Of a DNA stretch of 64,000 bases, positions 17,491 through 27,640 are shown piece by piece (position 1 is the stretch's first letter; each line of letters begins with the position of its first letter). The stretch is taken from positions 45,944-109,943 of the forward strand of contig JAWLAN010000017.1 of NCBI GenBank assembly GCA_041395385.1, read 5' to 3'. Position numbers and translations under genes: made by a program. The DNA is from JAJVHZ01 sp041395385. GTDB taxonomy: Bacteria > Pseudomonadota > Gammaproteobacteria > JAJPIJ01. Under the pieces are notes generated by a model. The model had not been told where the DNA came from. It worked only from the letters and a program-made list of their open reading frames with translations, and searched no databases.

Positions 17491-17553
17491 GCTGCGGGGA
17501 TGGAATATTGAGCGGCGAGGCGGACCGCGATCGGACCCGCGTCTGTCGCCGCC

Positions 17554-18990
<1,437 letters not shown>

Positions 18991-19000
18991 GGCGATGCTC

Positions 19001-20470
19001 TCATGCGAATTGGGCGGGCAGGCGCGTGTGCCAGTCGCTCGCCTGCTGGTACTGATGGGCGACGTTCAGCATGCGCGCCTCGTCGAAATGCCGGCCGATG
19101 ATCTGCAGGCCGACCGGCAGTCCATCGGCGAATCCGCATGGAATCGACATGCCCGGCAGCCCGGCGAGATTCACGGCGATGGTGTAGATGTCCGAGAGGT
19201 ACATGGTGACCGGGTCGTCGGTCTTCTCCCCGATCCGGAACGCCGTGGTCGGCGAGGTCGGCCCCAGAATCACGTCGCATTGCCTGAAGGCGGCGTCGAA
19301 GTCATTGCGTATCAGCCGGCGGACCTTCAGGGCCTGCAGGTAGTAGGCGTCGTAATAGCCGGCCGACAGCGCGTAGGTGCCGATCATGATTCGGCGCTTC
19401 ACCTCCGCGCCGAAGCCCTCGCCGCGCGAGCGGCAGAACAGATCCATCAGGTCCTCCGGATCCTTGCAGCGGTAGCCGAAGCGCACGCCGTCGAAGCGGC
19501 TGAGGTTTGAGGAGCATTCCGCGGGGGCGACCACGTAGTAGGCGGGGATCGACAGCTGGCTGTTGGGAAGGCTCACCTCCACCAGCGAGGCGCCCAGCCC
19601 GACGAGCTCCGCGGCCGCCGCGTGCACGGCATCGCCCACCTTCGGGTCCAGCCCGTCGCTGCCGAAGAACTCCTTCGGCATGCCCACCCTCAGTCCCCGC
19701 AGCGGCTCGCCGAGCAGACGCGTGTAGTCCTCCTTCTCGCGCTCGACGGACGTGGAGTCGCGGGGATCGTTGCCGGCCATCACGTTCAGCATCAGCGCCG
19801 CATCCTCTGCGGTGACGGTCATCGGCCCGCCCTGATCGAGACTGGAGGCGAAGGCAATCATCCCGAATCGCGACACCGCGCCGTAGGTCGGCTTGATCCC
19901 CGTGATGCCGCACAGGGCCGCGGGCTGACGTATGGACCCGCCGGTATCGGTCCCGGTCGCAAACGGTGCGATGCGGGCCGCGACCGCCGCGGCGCTGCCG
20001 CCGGAGGATCCGCCCGGCACGCGATGCAGATCCCACGGGTTGTGCACCGGACCGAAATGGCTGGTCTCGTTGGACGAGCCCATCGCGAACTCGTCCATGT
20101 TGGTCTTGCCGAGCATCACCATCCCGGCGTCCTGGAAATTCCGCGTCACGGTCGCGTCATAAGGCGCGATGAAGTTCTCGAGCATGCGCGAGCCGCAGGA
20201 GGTGCGCACGCCCTTCGTGCAGAAGATGTCCTTGTGCGCGTACGGCACGCCCGTGAGGGCCGTCACCGCCTCGCCGCCGGCGATGCGCGCGTCCGCGGCC
20301 TTCGCCGCCGCCAGCGCCTGCTCCGGCGTGACCGTGATGAAGCTGTTCAATTGCCCGTCGAGGGAGGCGATGCGCTGGAGATACGACCGGGTGACCTCGA
20401 GGCTGGAGAATTCGCGCTTGCGCAGACCGGCGCCGATGCGCGCCGCCGTCATCGTGTGAAACTTGCTCAT
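19001..20470 (-). CDS. gatA: Asp/Glu-tRNA amidotransferase subunit A
   Basis: GatA is the glutaminase subunit of GatCAB and belongs to the amidase-signature family. The protein is 489 aa and the Ser-cisSer-Lys triad is readable: lysine in PYAHKDIFCTKG (near residue 79), and serines in GGSSGGSAAAV (near 154) and TDTGGSIRQPAAL (near 178). It produces ammonia from glutamine that is channelled to GatB. It lies 55 bases after gatC and 10 bases before gatB. Confidence 0.97.
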   Translation of the reverse strand: MSKFHTMTAARIGAGLRKREFSSLEVTRSYLQRIASLDGQLNSFITVTPEQALAAAKAADARIAGGEAVTALTGVPYAHKDIFCTKGVRTSCGSRMLENFIAPYDATVTRNFQDAGMVMLGKTNMDEFAMGSSNETSHFGPVHNPWDLHRVPGGSSGGSAAAVAARIAPFATGTDTGGSIRQPAALCGITGIKPTYGAVSRFGMIAFASSLDQGGPMTVTAEDAALMLNVMAGNDPRDSTSVEREKEDYTRLLGEPLRGLRVGMPKEFFGSDGLDPKVGDAVHAAAAELVGLGASLVEVSLPNSQLSIPAYYVVAPAECSSNLSRFDGVRFGYRCKDPEDLMDLFCRSRGEGFGAEVKRRIMIGTYALSAGYYDAYYLQALKVRRLIRNDFDAAFRQCDVILGPTSPTTAFRIGEKTDDPVTMYLSDIYTIAVNLAGLPGMSIPCGFADGLPVGLQIIGRHFDEARMLNVAHQYQQASDWHTRLPAQFA

Positions 20471-20525
20471 GAGTCGCCTGCCGCCCGTTCGAAGCGGATA
20501 TCGTGATTGGAAATGACGCGAATGC

Positions 20526-20813
20526 CTATTCGATAACCTTGGGCACGAGGTAAAGGCCCGCCTCCACCGCCGGCGCGATGGATTGCATCAGCTCGCGTTC
20601 GTTGGTCTCCGTGACGACGTCCTCGCGCATGCGGGTAGGGGTGTCGAAGGGGTGGGCCATGGGCTCCACGCCGGCGGTCTGGGCGCTGTTCATCTGCTCC
20701 ACGAAGGCCAGGATGTTGGATAGCTGCGTGGCGAAGCCGGGGATCTGCTCCTCGGTGATCTGCAGTCGCGCCAGATGCGCGATCTTCTCCACGTCTCGCC
20801 TGCTGAGTGACAT
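20526..20813 (-). CDS. gatC: Asp/Glu-tRNA amidotransferase subunit C
   Basis: A 95-residue GatC starting MSLSRRDVEKIAHLARLQITEEQ, which matches the family start; upstream codons in this frame lack homology. The NILAFVEQMNSAQTAGVEPMAHP segment is typical. GatC is the small belt subunit that holds GatA and GatB together. It is first in the gat operon and divergent from mreB, with 368 bases between. Confidence 0.95.
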   Translation of the reverse strand: MSLSRRDVEKIAHLARLQITEEQIPGFATQLSNILAFVEQMNSAQTAGVEPMAHPFDTPTRMREDVVTETNERELMQSIAPAVEAGLYLVPKVIE

Positions 20814-21181
20814 GGTGGTCGATTCCCGGTGTCGTTCCAGAAAGTGGGTGGAATTGCGCCGGCGCGCCCGCCCTTCCCGTGCACCGTCGTTGTCCGGCCA
20901 GCGGCCCCGCACGGAGTCGGTACCGCCTCTCCGTAAACCGCTGCCATGGACCGCTGATTTGCGGGGAAAAATAACACAAATATGGCTTGCCGGATACGGT
21001 GACGGCTGCTAAAGTTCGCCTCGAAAACGCCATTAATCTCGCGTAAATTTAGCGGGTTAGCGCCGAAATTTGCACTGCCGGCCACCTCTGCAGACGACGA
21101 CGTGTCCGATGGCGGGCAGGTCCGAACCACACTCTACAACGAGAGCCGGGTAGGCCACCGGCCGCTCACGCCCCAAGGAAC
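20814..21181. other. Divergent control region between gatC and mreB
   Basis: This 368-base region holds no gene. It contains an AT-rich core (about 20958-20990, GGGGAAAAATAACACAAATA) and a plausible plus-strand promoter at 20987-21015. The core could also carry the gat promoter on the minus strand, but no convincing pair of elements was found there. The remainder is a GC-rich leader. Confidence 0.6.
20987..21015 (+). promoter_or_regulatory. mreB: Likely sigma-70 promoter for mreB
   Basis: TTGCCG (20987-20992) and TAAAGT (21010-21015) are separated by exactly 17 bases and each match the consensus at four of six positions. The start site would be near 21022, giving a leader of about 160 bases. 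The same TAAAGT hexamer is used in the likely promoter before the cobalamin riboswitch. Confidence 0.45.
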
Positions 21182-22228
21182 ATGTTCAAAAAGCTCAGAG
21201 GACTGTTTTCCAACGATCTCTCGATAGACCTCGGAACAGCCAATACCCTTATCTATGTCCGCGGCAAGGGCATCGTCCTGAACGAGCCTTCCGTGGTCGC
21301 CGTGCGCAAGGGCGGGAGCGCCCCCGGACATCGAAGCATCGCCGCGGTGGGTGCCGAGGCCAAGCGCATGCTGGGCCGCACCCCGGAGCATATAGACGCC
21401 ATCCGGCCGATGAAGGACGGCGTGATCGCCGACTTCGACGTCACCGAGAAGATGCTCCAGCATTTCATTCACAAGGTGCACGGCGAACGCCTGTTCAAGC
21501 CCAGTCCCCGTATCCTGGTGTGCGTGCCCTGCGGCTCGACGCAGGTCGAGCGCCGCGCGATCAAGGACGCCGCGCTGGGCGCCGGCGCCCGTCAGGTCTA
21601 CCTACTGGAGGAGCCGATGGCCGCGGCGATCGGCGCGGGCATGCCGGTGTCCGATCCCCGGGGTTCCATGGTCCTGGACATCGGTGGCGGCACCAGCGAG
21701 GTCGCGGTTATCTCTTTGAATGGAATAGTTTATTCCGATTCCGTGCGCACGGGCGGCGACAAGTTCGACGAGGCCATCGTCAATTACGTCCGCCGCAATT
21801 ACGGCAGTCTCATCGGCGATGCGACCGCCGAGCGCATCAAGCACGAGATCGGTTGCGCCTACCCTGGCAACGAGGTGCGGGAGATCGAGATCAAGGGCCG
21901 CAACCTGGCCGAAGGCCTCCCCCGCAGCTTCACTTTGAACAGCAACGAGATACTGGAGGCCCTGCAGGACCCCTTGTCGGCCATCGTCCGGGCGGTCAAG
22001 GCGGCCCTGGAGAAGACCCCGCCGGAGCTGGGTTCGGACGTGGCCGAGCGCGGAATGGTGCTGACGGGGGGCGGGGCGCTGTTGCGGGACATCGACCGGC
22101 TGCTCATGGAGGAGACGGGGCTGCCCGTCATCGTCGCCGAGGACCCGCTCACCTGCGTGGCACGCGGCGGCGGGCGGGTCCTGGAGATGGTCGAGGAACA
22201 TGGCCCCGGCGTGCTGGTGCTGGAGTAA
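21182..22228 (+). CDS. mreB: Rod-shape actin homologue MreB
   Basis: MreB forms membrane-bound filaments that position the elongasome. The protein is 348 aa, starting MFKKLRGLFSNDLSIDLGTANTLIYVRGKG. The actin-fold phosphate loops DLGTANT and LDIGGGTSEVAVIS (near 161) are present, as is VLTGGGALLRDIDRLL near 300. An N-terminal MFKKLRGLF amphipathic helix would bind the membrane. Codons for VISLNGIVYSDS (21707-21742) are unusually AT-rich. The ATG follows CCCAAGGAAC. mreC follows after 64 bases, forming mreBCD. Confidence 0.98.
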   Translation: MFKKLRGLFSNDLSIDLGTANTLIYVRGKGIVLNEPSVVAVRKGGSAPGHRSIAAVGAEAKRMLGRTPEHIDAIRPMKDGVIADFDVTEKMLQHFIHKVHGERLFKPSPRILVCVPCGSTQVERRAIKDAALGAGARQVYLLEEPMAAAIGAGMPVSDPRGSMVLDIGGGTSEVAVISLNGIVYSDSVRTGGDKFDEAIVNYVRRNYGSLIGDATAERIKHEIGCAYPGNEVREIEIKGRNLAEGLPRSFTLNSNEILEALQDPLSAIVRAVKAALEKTPPELGSDVAERGMVLTGGGALLRDIDRLLMEETGLPVIVAEDPLTCVARGGGRVLEMVEEHGPGVLVLE

Positions 22229-22292
22229 ATCCCGGGCCGGGCCCATAATGATCTCCTTGGGGACAGCATAAGAAGCATACGGGGAAACAGTC

Positions 22293-23159
22293 ATTAAACC
22301 GCTCTTCCTCAAACGCTCATCGACATTTTCCCGCTACATCGCGCTGGCGTTGGTGGCGGCGACGCTGTTGATCGCCGATCAGCGCTACCGCGCGACCGAA
22401 TCGCTGCGCGCGGCGATCTCCGTCATCGCCTATCCGATCCAGTACGTCGTGAGCCTGCCGGTGAACGGCGGCCGCATGCTCATGGAGAGCGTGACCACGC
22501 GCAAGGAGATGATGGCCGACAACGAGCGCCTGCGCGCCCAGAATCTTCTGCTCAAGACGCGGCTGCAGAAGTTCGCCGCGCTGGAGAGCGAGAACATGCG
22601 ATTGCGCGAACTGCTCGAATCCTCGATCGAGGTCGGCGAACGCGCGCTGGTCGCGGACCTGCTGGGCGTGGAGACCGAGCCGTCCTCGAGCCAGGTGGTT
22701 CTCAACAAGGGCACACGGCACGGCGTCTACCTCGGCCAGCCGGTGGTCGACTCCGAAGGCGTGACCGGCCAGATCACGCACGTGGGCCCGTTCACCTCCA
22801 CCGCCATGCTGATCACCAATCCCAAGCACGCGTTGCCGGTGCAGGTGAACCGCAACGGTGTACGCGCGATCGCCACCGGTGGCGAGGGGGACGCCCTGTC
22901 GCTCAGTTTCGTGCCTGCGAATGCGGACATCCGCGTGGGCGATCTCGTCATCTCCTCGGGTCTGGGCGGGCGGTTCCCCGCCGGCTATCCGGTGGGCGAG
23001 GTGAAAGGGGTCCTGCGCACGCCCGGCGTTGCGTTCGCGAAGGTCACGGTCATGCCCAGCGCCAGGCTGGCCCGTACCCAACAGGTCCTGCTGCTGTGGC
23101 CGGAGGAAAAGCCCAGGTCCGTCGCCGGTCTGAACCGGCCTGCCATCAACGCCGAATAG
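22293..23159 (+). CDS. mreC: Rod-shape protein MreC, probable AUU start
   Basis: MreC is a bitopic inner-membrane protein that organises PBP2 and RodA. No ATG, GTG or TTG lies at the expected start. The frame reads GTC-ATT-AAA-CCG-CTC-TTC from 22290, and this matches the M(I)KPLF N-terminus of other MreC proteins. A GGGGA ribosome site ends seven bases before the ATT at 22293. An ATT start gives 288 aa with an intact membrane segment (YIALALVAATLLIAD, residues 15-29). Starting at the next GTG (22350) or TTG (22347) would cut that segment in half. The body has a coiled coil (about 60-105) and the beta-domains (VVDSEGVTGQITHVG; VGDLVISSGLGGRFPAGYPVG). An in-frame stop at 22269 rules out a longer form. 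Confidence 0.9.
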   Translation: MKPLFLKRSSTFSRYIALALVAATLLIADQRYRATESLRAAISVIAYPIQYVVSLPVNGGRMLMESVTTRKEMMADNERLRAQNLLLKTRLQKFAALESENMRLRELLESSIEVGERALVADLLGVETEPSSSQVVLNKGTRHGVYLGQPVVDSEGVTGQITHVGPFTSTAMLITNPKHALPVQVNRNGVRAIATGGEGDALSLSFVPANADIRVGDLVISSGLGGRFPAGYPVGEVKGVLRTPGVAFAKVTVMPSARLARTQQVLLLWPEEKPRSVAGLNRPAINAE

Positions 23160-23173
23160 GCGTCGGTTCCCGC

Positions 23174-23659
23174 ATGGCCAGCACATCCCGCGGGTGGGTA
23201 ATCGCCGCGACCTTCCTGATTGCGCTCATGTTGACGGCACTGCCGCTGCCGCCGTGGGCGGCGCCATGGCGGCCGGCGTGGGTGGCCATGGTGCTCATCT
23301 ACTGGAACCTCGCAATGCCCGAGCACGTCGGCCTCATCGTGGCGTTCGCGGTCGGGCTGCTGCTGGACGTCATGCTGAGCGCGCCGATGGGCCAGAATGC
23401 GCTGGCGCTGACCACGCTGAGCTTCGTAACCATCGCCAATCACCAGCGGTTTCGCCTCTATCCCGTCGGGCAGCAGGCGATCATCGTCGGCCTGTTGATC
23501 CTGCTGCTTCAGCTGATCAGCTTCCTGCTACGCCAGTTTCTGACCCTGCAGAAGCCGGATCCGGTCAGCCACTGGTTTCCGGTCGTCACCAGCACGCTGT
23601 TGTGGCCCTGGCTGTTCGTACTGCTGCGCGATCTGCGCCGGCGCGCGCAGCTCAACTAG
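23174..23659 (+). CDS. mreD: Rod-shape protein MreD
   Basis: A 161-residue inner-membrane protein starting MASTSRGWVIAATFLIALMLTALPLP. It has about five hydrophobic segments, including VALLLDVMLS-like sequence (GLLLDVMLSAPMGQNALALTTL) and IIVGLLILLLQLISFLL. The longer frame would begin inside mreC and is not supported. MreD is part of the rod complex. It ends 9 bases before mrdA. Confidence 0.93.
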   Translation: MASTSRGWVIAATFLIALMLTALPLPPWAAPWRPAWVAMVLIYWNLAMPEHVGLIVAFAVGLLLDVMLSAPMGQNALALTTLSFVTIANHQRFRLYPVGQQAIIVGLLILLLQLISFLLRQFLTLQKPDPVSHWFPVVTSTLLWPWLFVLLRDLRRRAQLN

Positions 23660-23668
23660 AAAACGCCC

Positions 23669-25540
23669 ATGCTGCAGTCCTTGAGTTTTCGCGACCGTCA
23701 ATCCGAGGTCCGCATCGCGCGCAGTCGCGTGTACGTGGCCGCGGCGCTGATGATCCTGCTGCTGGTCGCGCTGCTGGCGCGGCTGGCCTACCTGCAGGTC
23801 GTGAGGCACGATCACTACACGACACTGTCGCAGGACAACCGCGTGAAGATCGTTCCCGTGGCGCCGACGCGGGGGCTCATCTTCAGCCGCGACGGGGTCC
23901 TGGTCGCCGACAATCGCCCATCGTTCCGTCTTCAGGTCGTGCCGGAGCGCGTCGAGGACATGCGGGAGGCGCTGGCGAAGGTGGCGACCCTCATCGACCT
24001 GACGCCGTCTGACGTCGAGCGCTTCCAGCGGCTGCGCAAGCGCAAGCGCAGCTTCGACACCGTGCCGCTGCGATTCAACCTGACCGAGGAGGAGGTGGCG
24101 CGATTCTCGGTGGATCGGCATCGATTCCCGGGCTTCGAGGTCACCGCATCGCTCACCAGGCATTATCCCGTCGGGGCGCCGCTGGTTCACGTCGTCGGTT
24201 ACGTCGGGCGCATCGACGAGGACGATCTGAAGGGGCTGGATCCGGACAATTACAGCGCGACCACGCACATCGGCAAGATCGGCGTGGAGCAGTACTACGA
24301 GGCGATGCTGCATGGGCGCGTCGGCCTGGATCAGGTCGAGGTCAACTCGCAGGGACGCACCCTGCGCGTGCTGGACAGCAAGCCGCCGGGCGCGGGGGCG
24401 ACGATACGCCTGACGATCGACACGCGCCTGCAGGCGGCCGCGACGCGCGCGCTGGGGGATCGTCGCGGTGCGGTCGTGGCGATCGATCCACGGACCGGCG
24501 AGGTCCTCGCCCTGGTCAGCACGCCGACCTTCGACCCGAACCCCTTCGTCAACGGGATCAGCGTGGCGCTCTACGGCGACCTGCGCGACTCGCCGGACCG
24601 GCCGCTGTTCAATCGCGCGATCCAGGCGGCGTATCCTCCGGGTTCCACCCTGAAGCCGCTGATGGCGCTGGCAGGCCTGCACTACGGGCTGCGCTCACCG
24701 GGCGACGGCACGTGGTGTCCCGGCTGGTTCACCCTGGAGAACGATCCCCATCGCTACCGCTGCTGGAACAAATGGGGTCATGGGCGCATGAGCATGCGCG
24801 AGGCCATCGCGCAATCCTGCGATGTGTACTTCTACCAGCTAGCCCTGGATCTGGGCATCGACCGGATGCACGACTTCCTCGACCTGTTCGGACTGGGCCG
24901 GCGCACGAGGATCGATCTGCCGGGGGAGGCCGCGGGCGTGAATCCCTCGCGGGCCTGGAAGCGCAAGGCCCGGCAGCTGCCGTGGTTCCCGGGTGAGACG
25001 CTGATCGCCGGTATCGGCCAGGGATTCCACACCACGACTCCGCTGCAGCTCGCGCAGGCCACCGCCGTGATCGCGAGCCGCGGCACGCTGATGCAGCCGC
25101 AGCTCGTCACCCGCATCGAGACCCCGGACGGCAAGGCGACAGCGACGGCAGGCAAGCGACGGCGGGTGCTCGCCGATCTCGACGCGAAGGCATGGGACAG
25201 CGTGATCGAGGCCATGCATGAGGTGGTCCAGGGCCCTACCGGGACCGCCCGGCGCTCCGCCGAGGGCGCCCGGTACGAGTACGCGGGCAAGACGGGCACC
25301 TCTCAGCTGTTCGGCATTCGCCAGAACGAGGAGATTGAAAACGAGGATGTCGAGGAGCGGCTGCGCGATCACGGGTTGTTCATCGCATTCGCGCCGCTCG
25401 ATCGTCCCGAGATCGCGCTCGCCGTGATCGTGGAGAACGGCGCCAGCGGCAGCGGGTCGGCGGCGCCGGTCGCGCGAGAAGTGCTCGACGAGTACTTCCT
25501 GCGCAAGGAACACGCGAGAAGGGCGGCGCAGAATGGATGA
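23669..25540 (+). CDS. mrdA: Penicillin-binding protein 2 (elongasome transpeptidase)
   Basis: PBP2 cross-links peptidoglycan during rod elongation. The protein is 623 aa with an N-terminal membrane anchor (VAAALMILLLVALLARLAYLQVV, about 24-46). The N-terminal pedestal includes TRGLIFSRDG and YVGRIDEDDL. The transpeptidase motifs are S326-T-L-K in PPGSTLKPL, SCD near 379 (equivalent to SxN), and KTGTS near 542. It is within mreBCD-mrdA-rodA, and overlaps rodA by eight bases, which suggests coupled synthesis with its glycosyltransferase partner. Confidence 0.97.
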   Translation: MLQSLSFRDRQSEVRIARSRVYVAAALMILLLVALLARLAYLQVVRHDHYTTLSQDNRVKIVPVAPTRGLIFSRDGVLVADNRPSFRLQVVPERVEDMREALAKVATLIDLTPSDVERFQRLRKRKRSFDTVPLRFNLTEEEVARFSVDRHRFPGFEVTASLTRHYPVGAPLVHVVGYVGRIDEDDLKGLDPDNYSATTHIGKIGVEQYYEAMLHGRVGLDQVEVNSQGRTLRVLDSKPPGAGATIRLTIDTRLQAAATRALGDRRGAVVAIDPRTGEVLALVSTPTFDPNPFVNGISVALYGDLRDSPDRPLFNRAIQAAYPPGSTLKPLMALAGLHYGLRSPGDGTWCPGWFTLENDPHRYRCWNKWGHGRMSMREAIAQSCDVYFYQLALDLGIDRMHDFLDLFGLGRRTRIDLPGEAAGVNPSRAWKRKARQLPWFPGETLIAGIGQGFHTTTPLQLAQATAVIASRGTLMQPQLVTRIETPDGKATATAGKRRRVLADLDAKAWDSVIEAMHEVVQGPTGTARRSAEGARYEYAGKTGTSQLFGIRQNEEIENEDVEERLRDHGLFIAFAPLDRPEIALAVIVENGASGSGSAAPVAREVLDEYFLRKEHARRAAQNG

Positions 25541-26630
25541 ACCGCGCACCGTCTGGCAGCGGGCGCACATCGACCCCTGGCTGCTGCTCGGGCTGCTGGT
25601 GCTGTGCGCCATCGGCCTGGCGGTGTTGTACAGCGCCAGCGGCGAGGATCACGCCATGGTCATGCGCCAGGGCACGCGCATGCTGATGGGGCTGGCCGTC
25701 ATGGTCATCTTCGCGCAGTTCCCCCCCGTCTTTTTCTCGCGGCTGTCGCCGTTGCTGTACGTCGTCGGCGTCGTCCTGCTCGTCATCCTCAATTTTCACG
25801 GCACCGGGCGCGGCGCGCATCGCTGGCTGGATCTCGGGTTCATGCGCTTCCAGCCCTCCGAGATCATGAAGATCGCGGTGCCGCTGGTGTGCGCGCGTCT
25901 CGTCGCCGCGGGATCGCTGCCGCCGACGCTGCCGAGGCTGCTGCTCGCGGCGATCCTGGTACTCGTCCCGGCGGTCCTCATCGCCGAGCAGCCCGACCTC
26001 GGAACCGGAGCGCTCATCGGCGTGGCCGGCGCGGTGGTGCTCTTTCTGGCCGGTCTGCGGTGGCGGTACATCGCCGGCATCGCGGTGGTCGGGCTGGCCT
26101 CGCTGGTCCCGCTGTGGACGATGATGCACGATTACCAGCGCCAGCGCGTACTCACGCTGCTCGATCCGGAGGCCGATCCGCTCGGTACGGGCTACCACAT
26201 CATCCAGTCCGTGATCGCGGTGGGCTCGGGCGGGCTGTTCGGCAAGGGCTGGCTGCAGGGCACGCAGTCGCGCCTGGAATTCCTGCCGGAAAGGCATACC
26301 GACTTCATCTTCGCGGTGCTGTGCGAGGAGTTCGGATTCATCGGGGCCGCCATACTCATCGCCGTCTACTGCGGCGTGATCTGGCGCGGACTGGCGATCG
26401 CGCTGACCGCGCAGGACAGCTTCGGGCGCCTGCTCGCCGGCAGCATTGCCCTGACATTGTTCGTCTACGTATTCGTGAACGTCGGCATGGTCATCGGGCA
26501 GCTGCCGGTGGTCGGGGTGCCGTTGCCGTTCGTCTCCTACGGCGGCACGGCCGCCGTGACTCTCATGGCGGGATTCGGTATCCTGATGTCGATCCATACA
26601 CACAGGCGACGTCTTTCCCTGTCCCTATAA
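25533..26630 (+). CDS. mrdB: Rod-shape peptidoglycan polymerase RodA
   Basis: RodA is the SEDS-family peptidoglycan glycosyltransferase that works with PBP2. The protein is 365 aa with about ten membrane segments. Typical SEDS sequence includes GRGAHRWLDLGFMRFQPSE (near 90), EQPDLGTGALIGVAGAVVLF (near 150), QSRLEFLPERHTDFIFAVLCEEFGF (near 245) and GVPLPFVSYGGTAAVTLMAG (near 330). The start overlaps the mrdA stop. mltB follows after 5 bases. Confidence 0.97.
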   Translation: MDEPRTVWQRAHIDPWLLLGLLVLCAIGLAVLYSASGEDHAMVMRQGTRMLMGLAVMVIFAQFPPVFFSRLSPLLYVVGVVLLVILNFHGTGRGAHRWLDLGFMRFQPSEIMKIAVPLVCARLVAAGSLPPTLPRLLLAAILVLVPAVLIAEQPDLGTGALIGVAGAVVLFLAGLRWRYIAGIAVVGLASLVPLWTMMHDYQRQRVLTLLDPEADPLGTGYHIIQSVIAVGSGGLFGKGWLQGTQSRLEFLPERHTDFIFAVLCEEFGFIGAAILIAVYCGVIWRGLAIALTAQDSFGRLLAGSIALTLFVYVFVNVGMVIGQLPVVGVPLPFVSYGGTAAVTLMAGFGILMSIHTHRRRLSLSL

Positions 26631-26635
26631 AGCGC

Positions 26636-27640
26636 GTGCGGCTCATATCGAATTTCACGGCGACACTCCTGCTGATGTTTCAGTGCGTCGCATACGCCGG
26701 AAACGACGATGCGTTCGATTCCGAGAGGCTGGGCGCCTTCATCCTCGACATGGAGCGCAAGCACGGATTCTCGCGCGCCGAGCTGCAGCGACTGTTCGAC
26801 GAGGCGACGCTGCAGCCGAGCATCCTGCAGGCCATCGCCAAGCCGGCGGAGAGCAAGCCGTGGTATCAATACCGCAACATTTTCCTCACCCGTGACCGCA
26901 TCGACGGCGGACTCGCGTTCTGGCAGGCCAACGCAGCGAAGCTCGAGGAGGCGTCGCGCCGCTTCGGCGTCGAGCCGGAGATCATCGTGGCCATCATCGG
27001 CGTGGAGACCGCCTACGGGCGCAACACCGGCAAGTACCGCGTCATCGACGCGCTCGCGACGCTGGGCTTCAACTATCCCAAGCGGGCCACCTTCTTCCGG
27101 AAGGAGTTGGAGAACTACCTGCTGCTGGCGCGCTCGCAGCACTTCGATCCCCTGGTATTGACCGGGTCGTACGCGGGCGCCATGGGGCTGCCGCAGTTCA
27201 TGCCGAGCAGCTATCGCAGCTACGCGGTGGACTTCGACGATGACACGACCATCGATATCTGGAACAACCCCACGGACGCGATCGGCAGCGTCGGCAACTA
27301 CCTGCGCGAACACGGCTGGTTGACTGGTGCGCCGATCACGGTATCCGCCCGCGTATCCGGCAGCGGCTACCAGTCGCTGCTGGGAACGGGCGTGAAACCG
27401 CGGATCCCGGTCTCCGAGATGCGCGACCTCGGCGTGGAGGCGGCCGCACCGGTCGACGGCGATCCGAAGGCGGCGCTGGTGGAACTGCAGGCGGAATACG
27501 CCATGGAATACTGGCTCGGCTTCAACAACTTCTACGTCATCACCCGCTACAACACCAGCCCGCTGTATGCCATGGCGGTCTACCAGTTGGCCCAGGCCCT
27601 GCGCGACGCGCACGTGGCCGTGGCGAGCGTATCGCAGTGA
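26636..27640 (+). CDS. mltB: Membrane-bound lytic transglycosylase B
   Basis: MltB cleaves glycan strands to form 1,6-anhydro ends. The GTG at 26636 gives 334 aa with a signal peptide (MRLISNFTATLLLMFQCVAYAGN; cleavage near AYA-GN). There is a cysteine within the signal but no clear lipobox, so it may be periplasmic rather than lipid-anchored. The catalytic glutamate is E124 in IIGVETAYGRNTGKYR. Other family motifs are KRATFFRKELENYLLL, TGSYAGAMGLPQFMPSSYR and DIWNNPTDAIGSVGNYL. The open frame upstream overlaps rodA in another frame and is not coding. The start overlaps no stop; rlpA overlaps its stop by four bases (GTGA). Confidence 0.95.
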   Translation: MRLISNFTATLLLMFQCVAYAGNDDAFDSERLGAFILDMERKHGFSRAELQRLFDEATLQPSILQAIAKPAESKPWYQYRNIFLTRDRIDGGLAFWQANAAKLEEASRRFGVEPEIIVAIIGVETAYGRNTGKYRVIDALATLGFNYPKRATFFRKELENYLLLARSQHFDPLVLTGSYAGAMGLPQFMPSSYRSYAVDFDDDTTIDIWNNPTDAIGSVGNYLREHGWLTGAPITVSARVSGSGYQSLLGTGVKPRIPVSEMRDLGVEAAAPVDGDPKAALVELQAEYAMEYWLGFNNFYVITRYNTSPLYAMAVYQLAQALRDAHVAVASVSQ

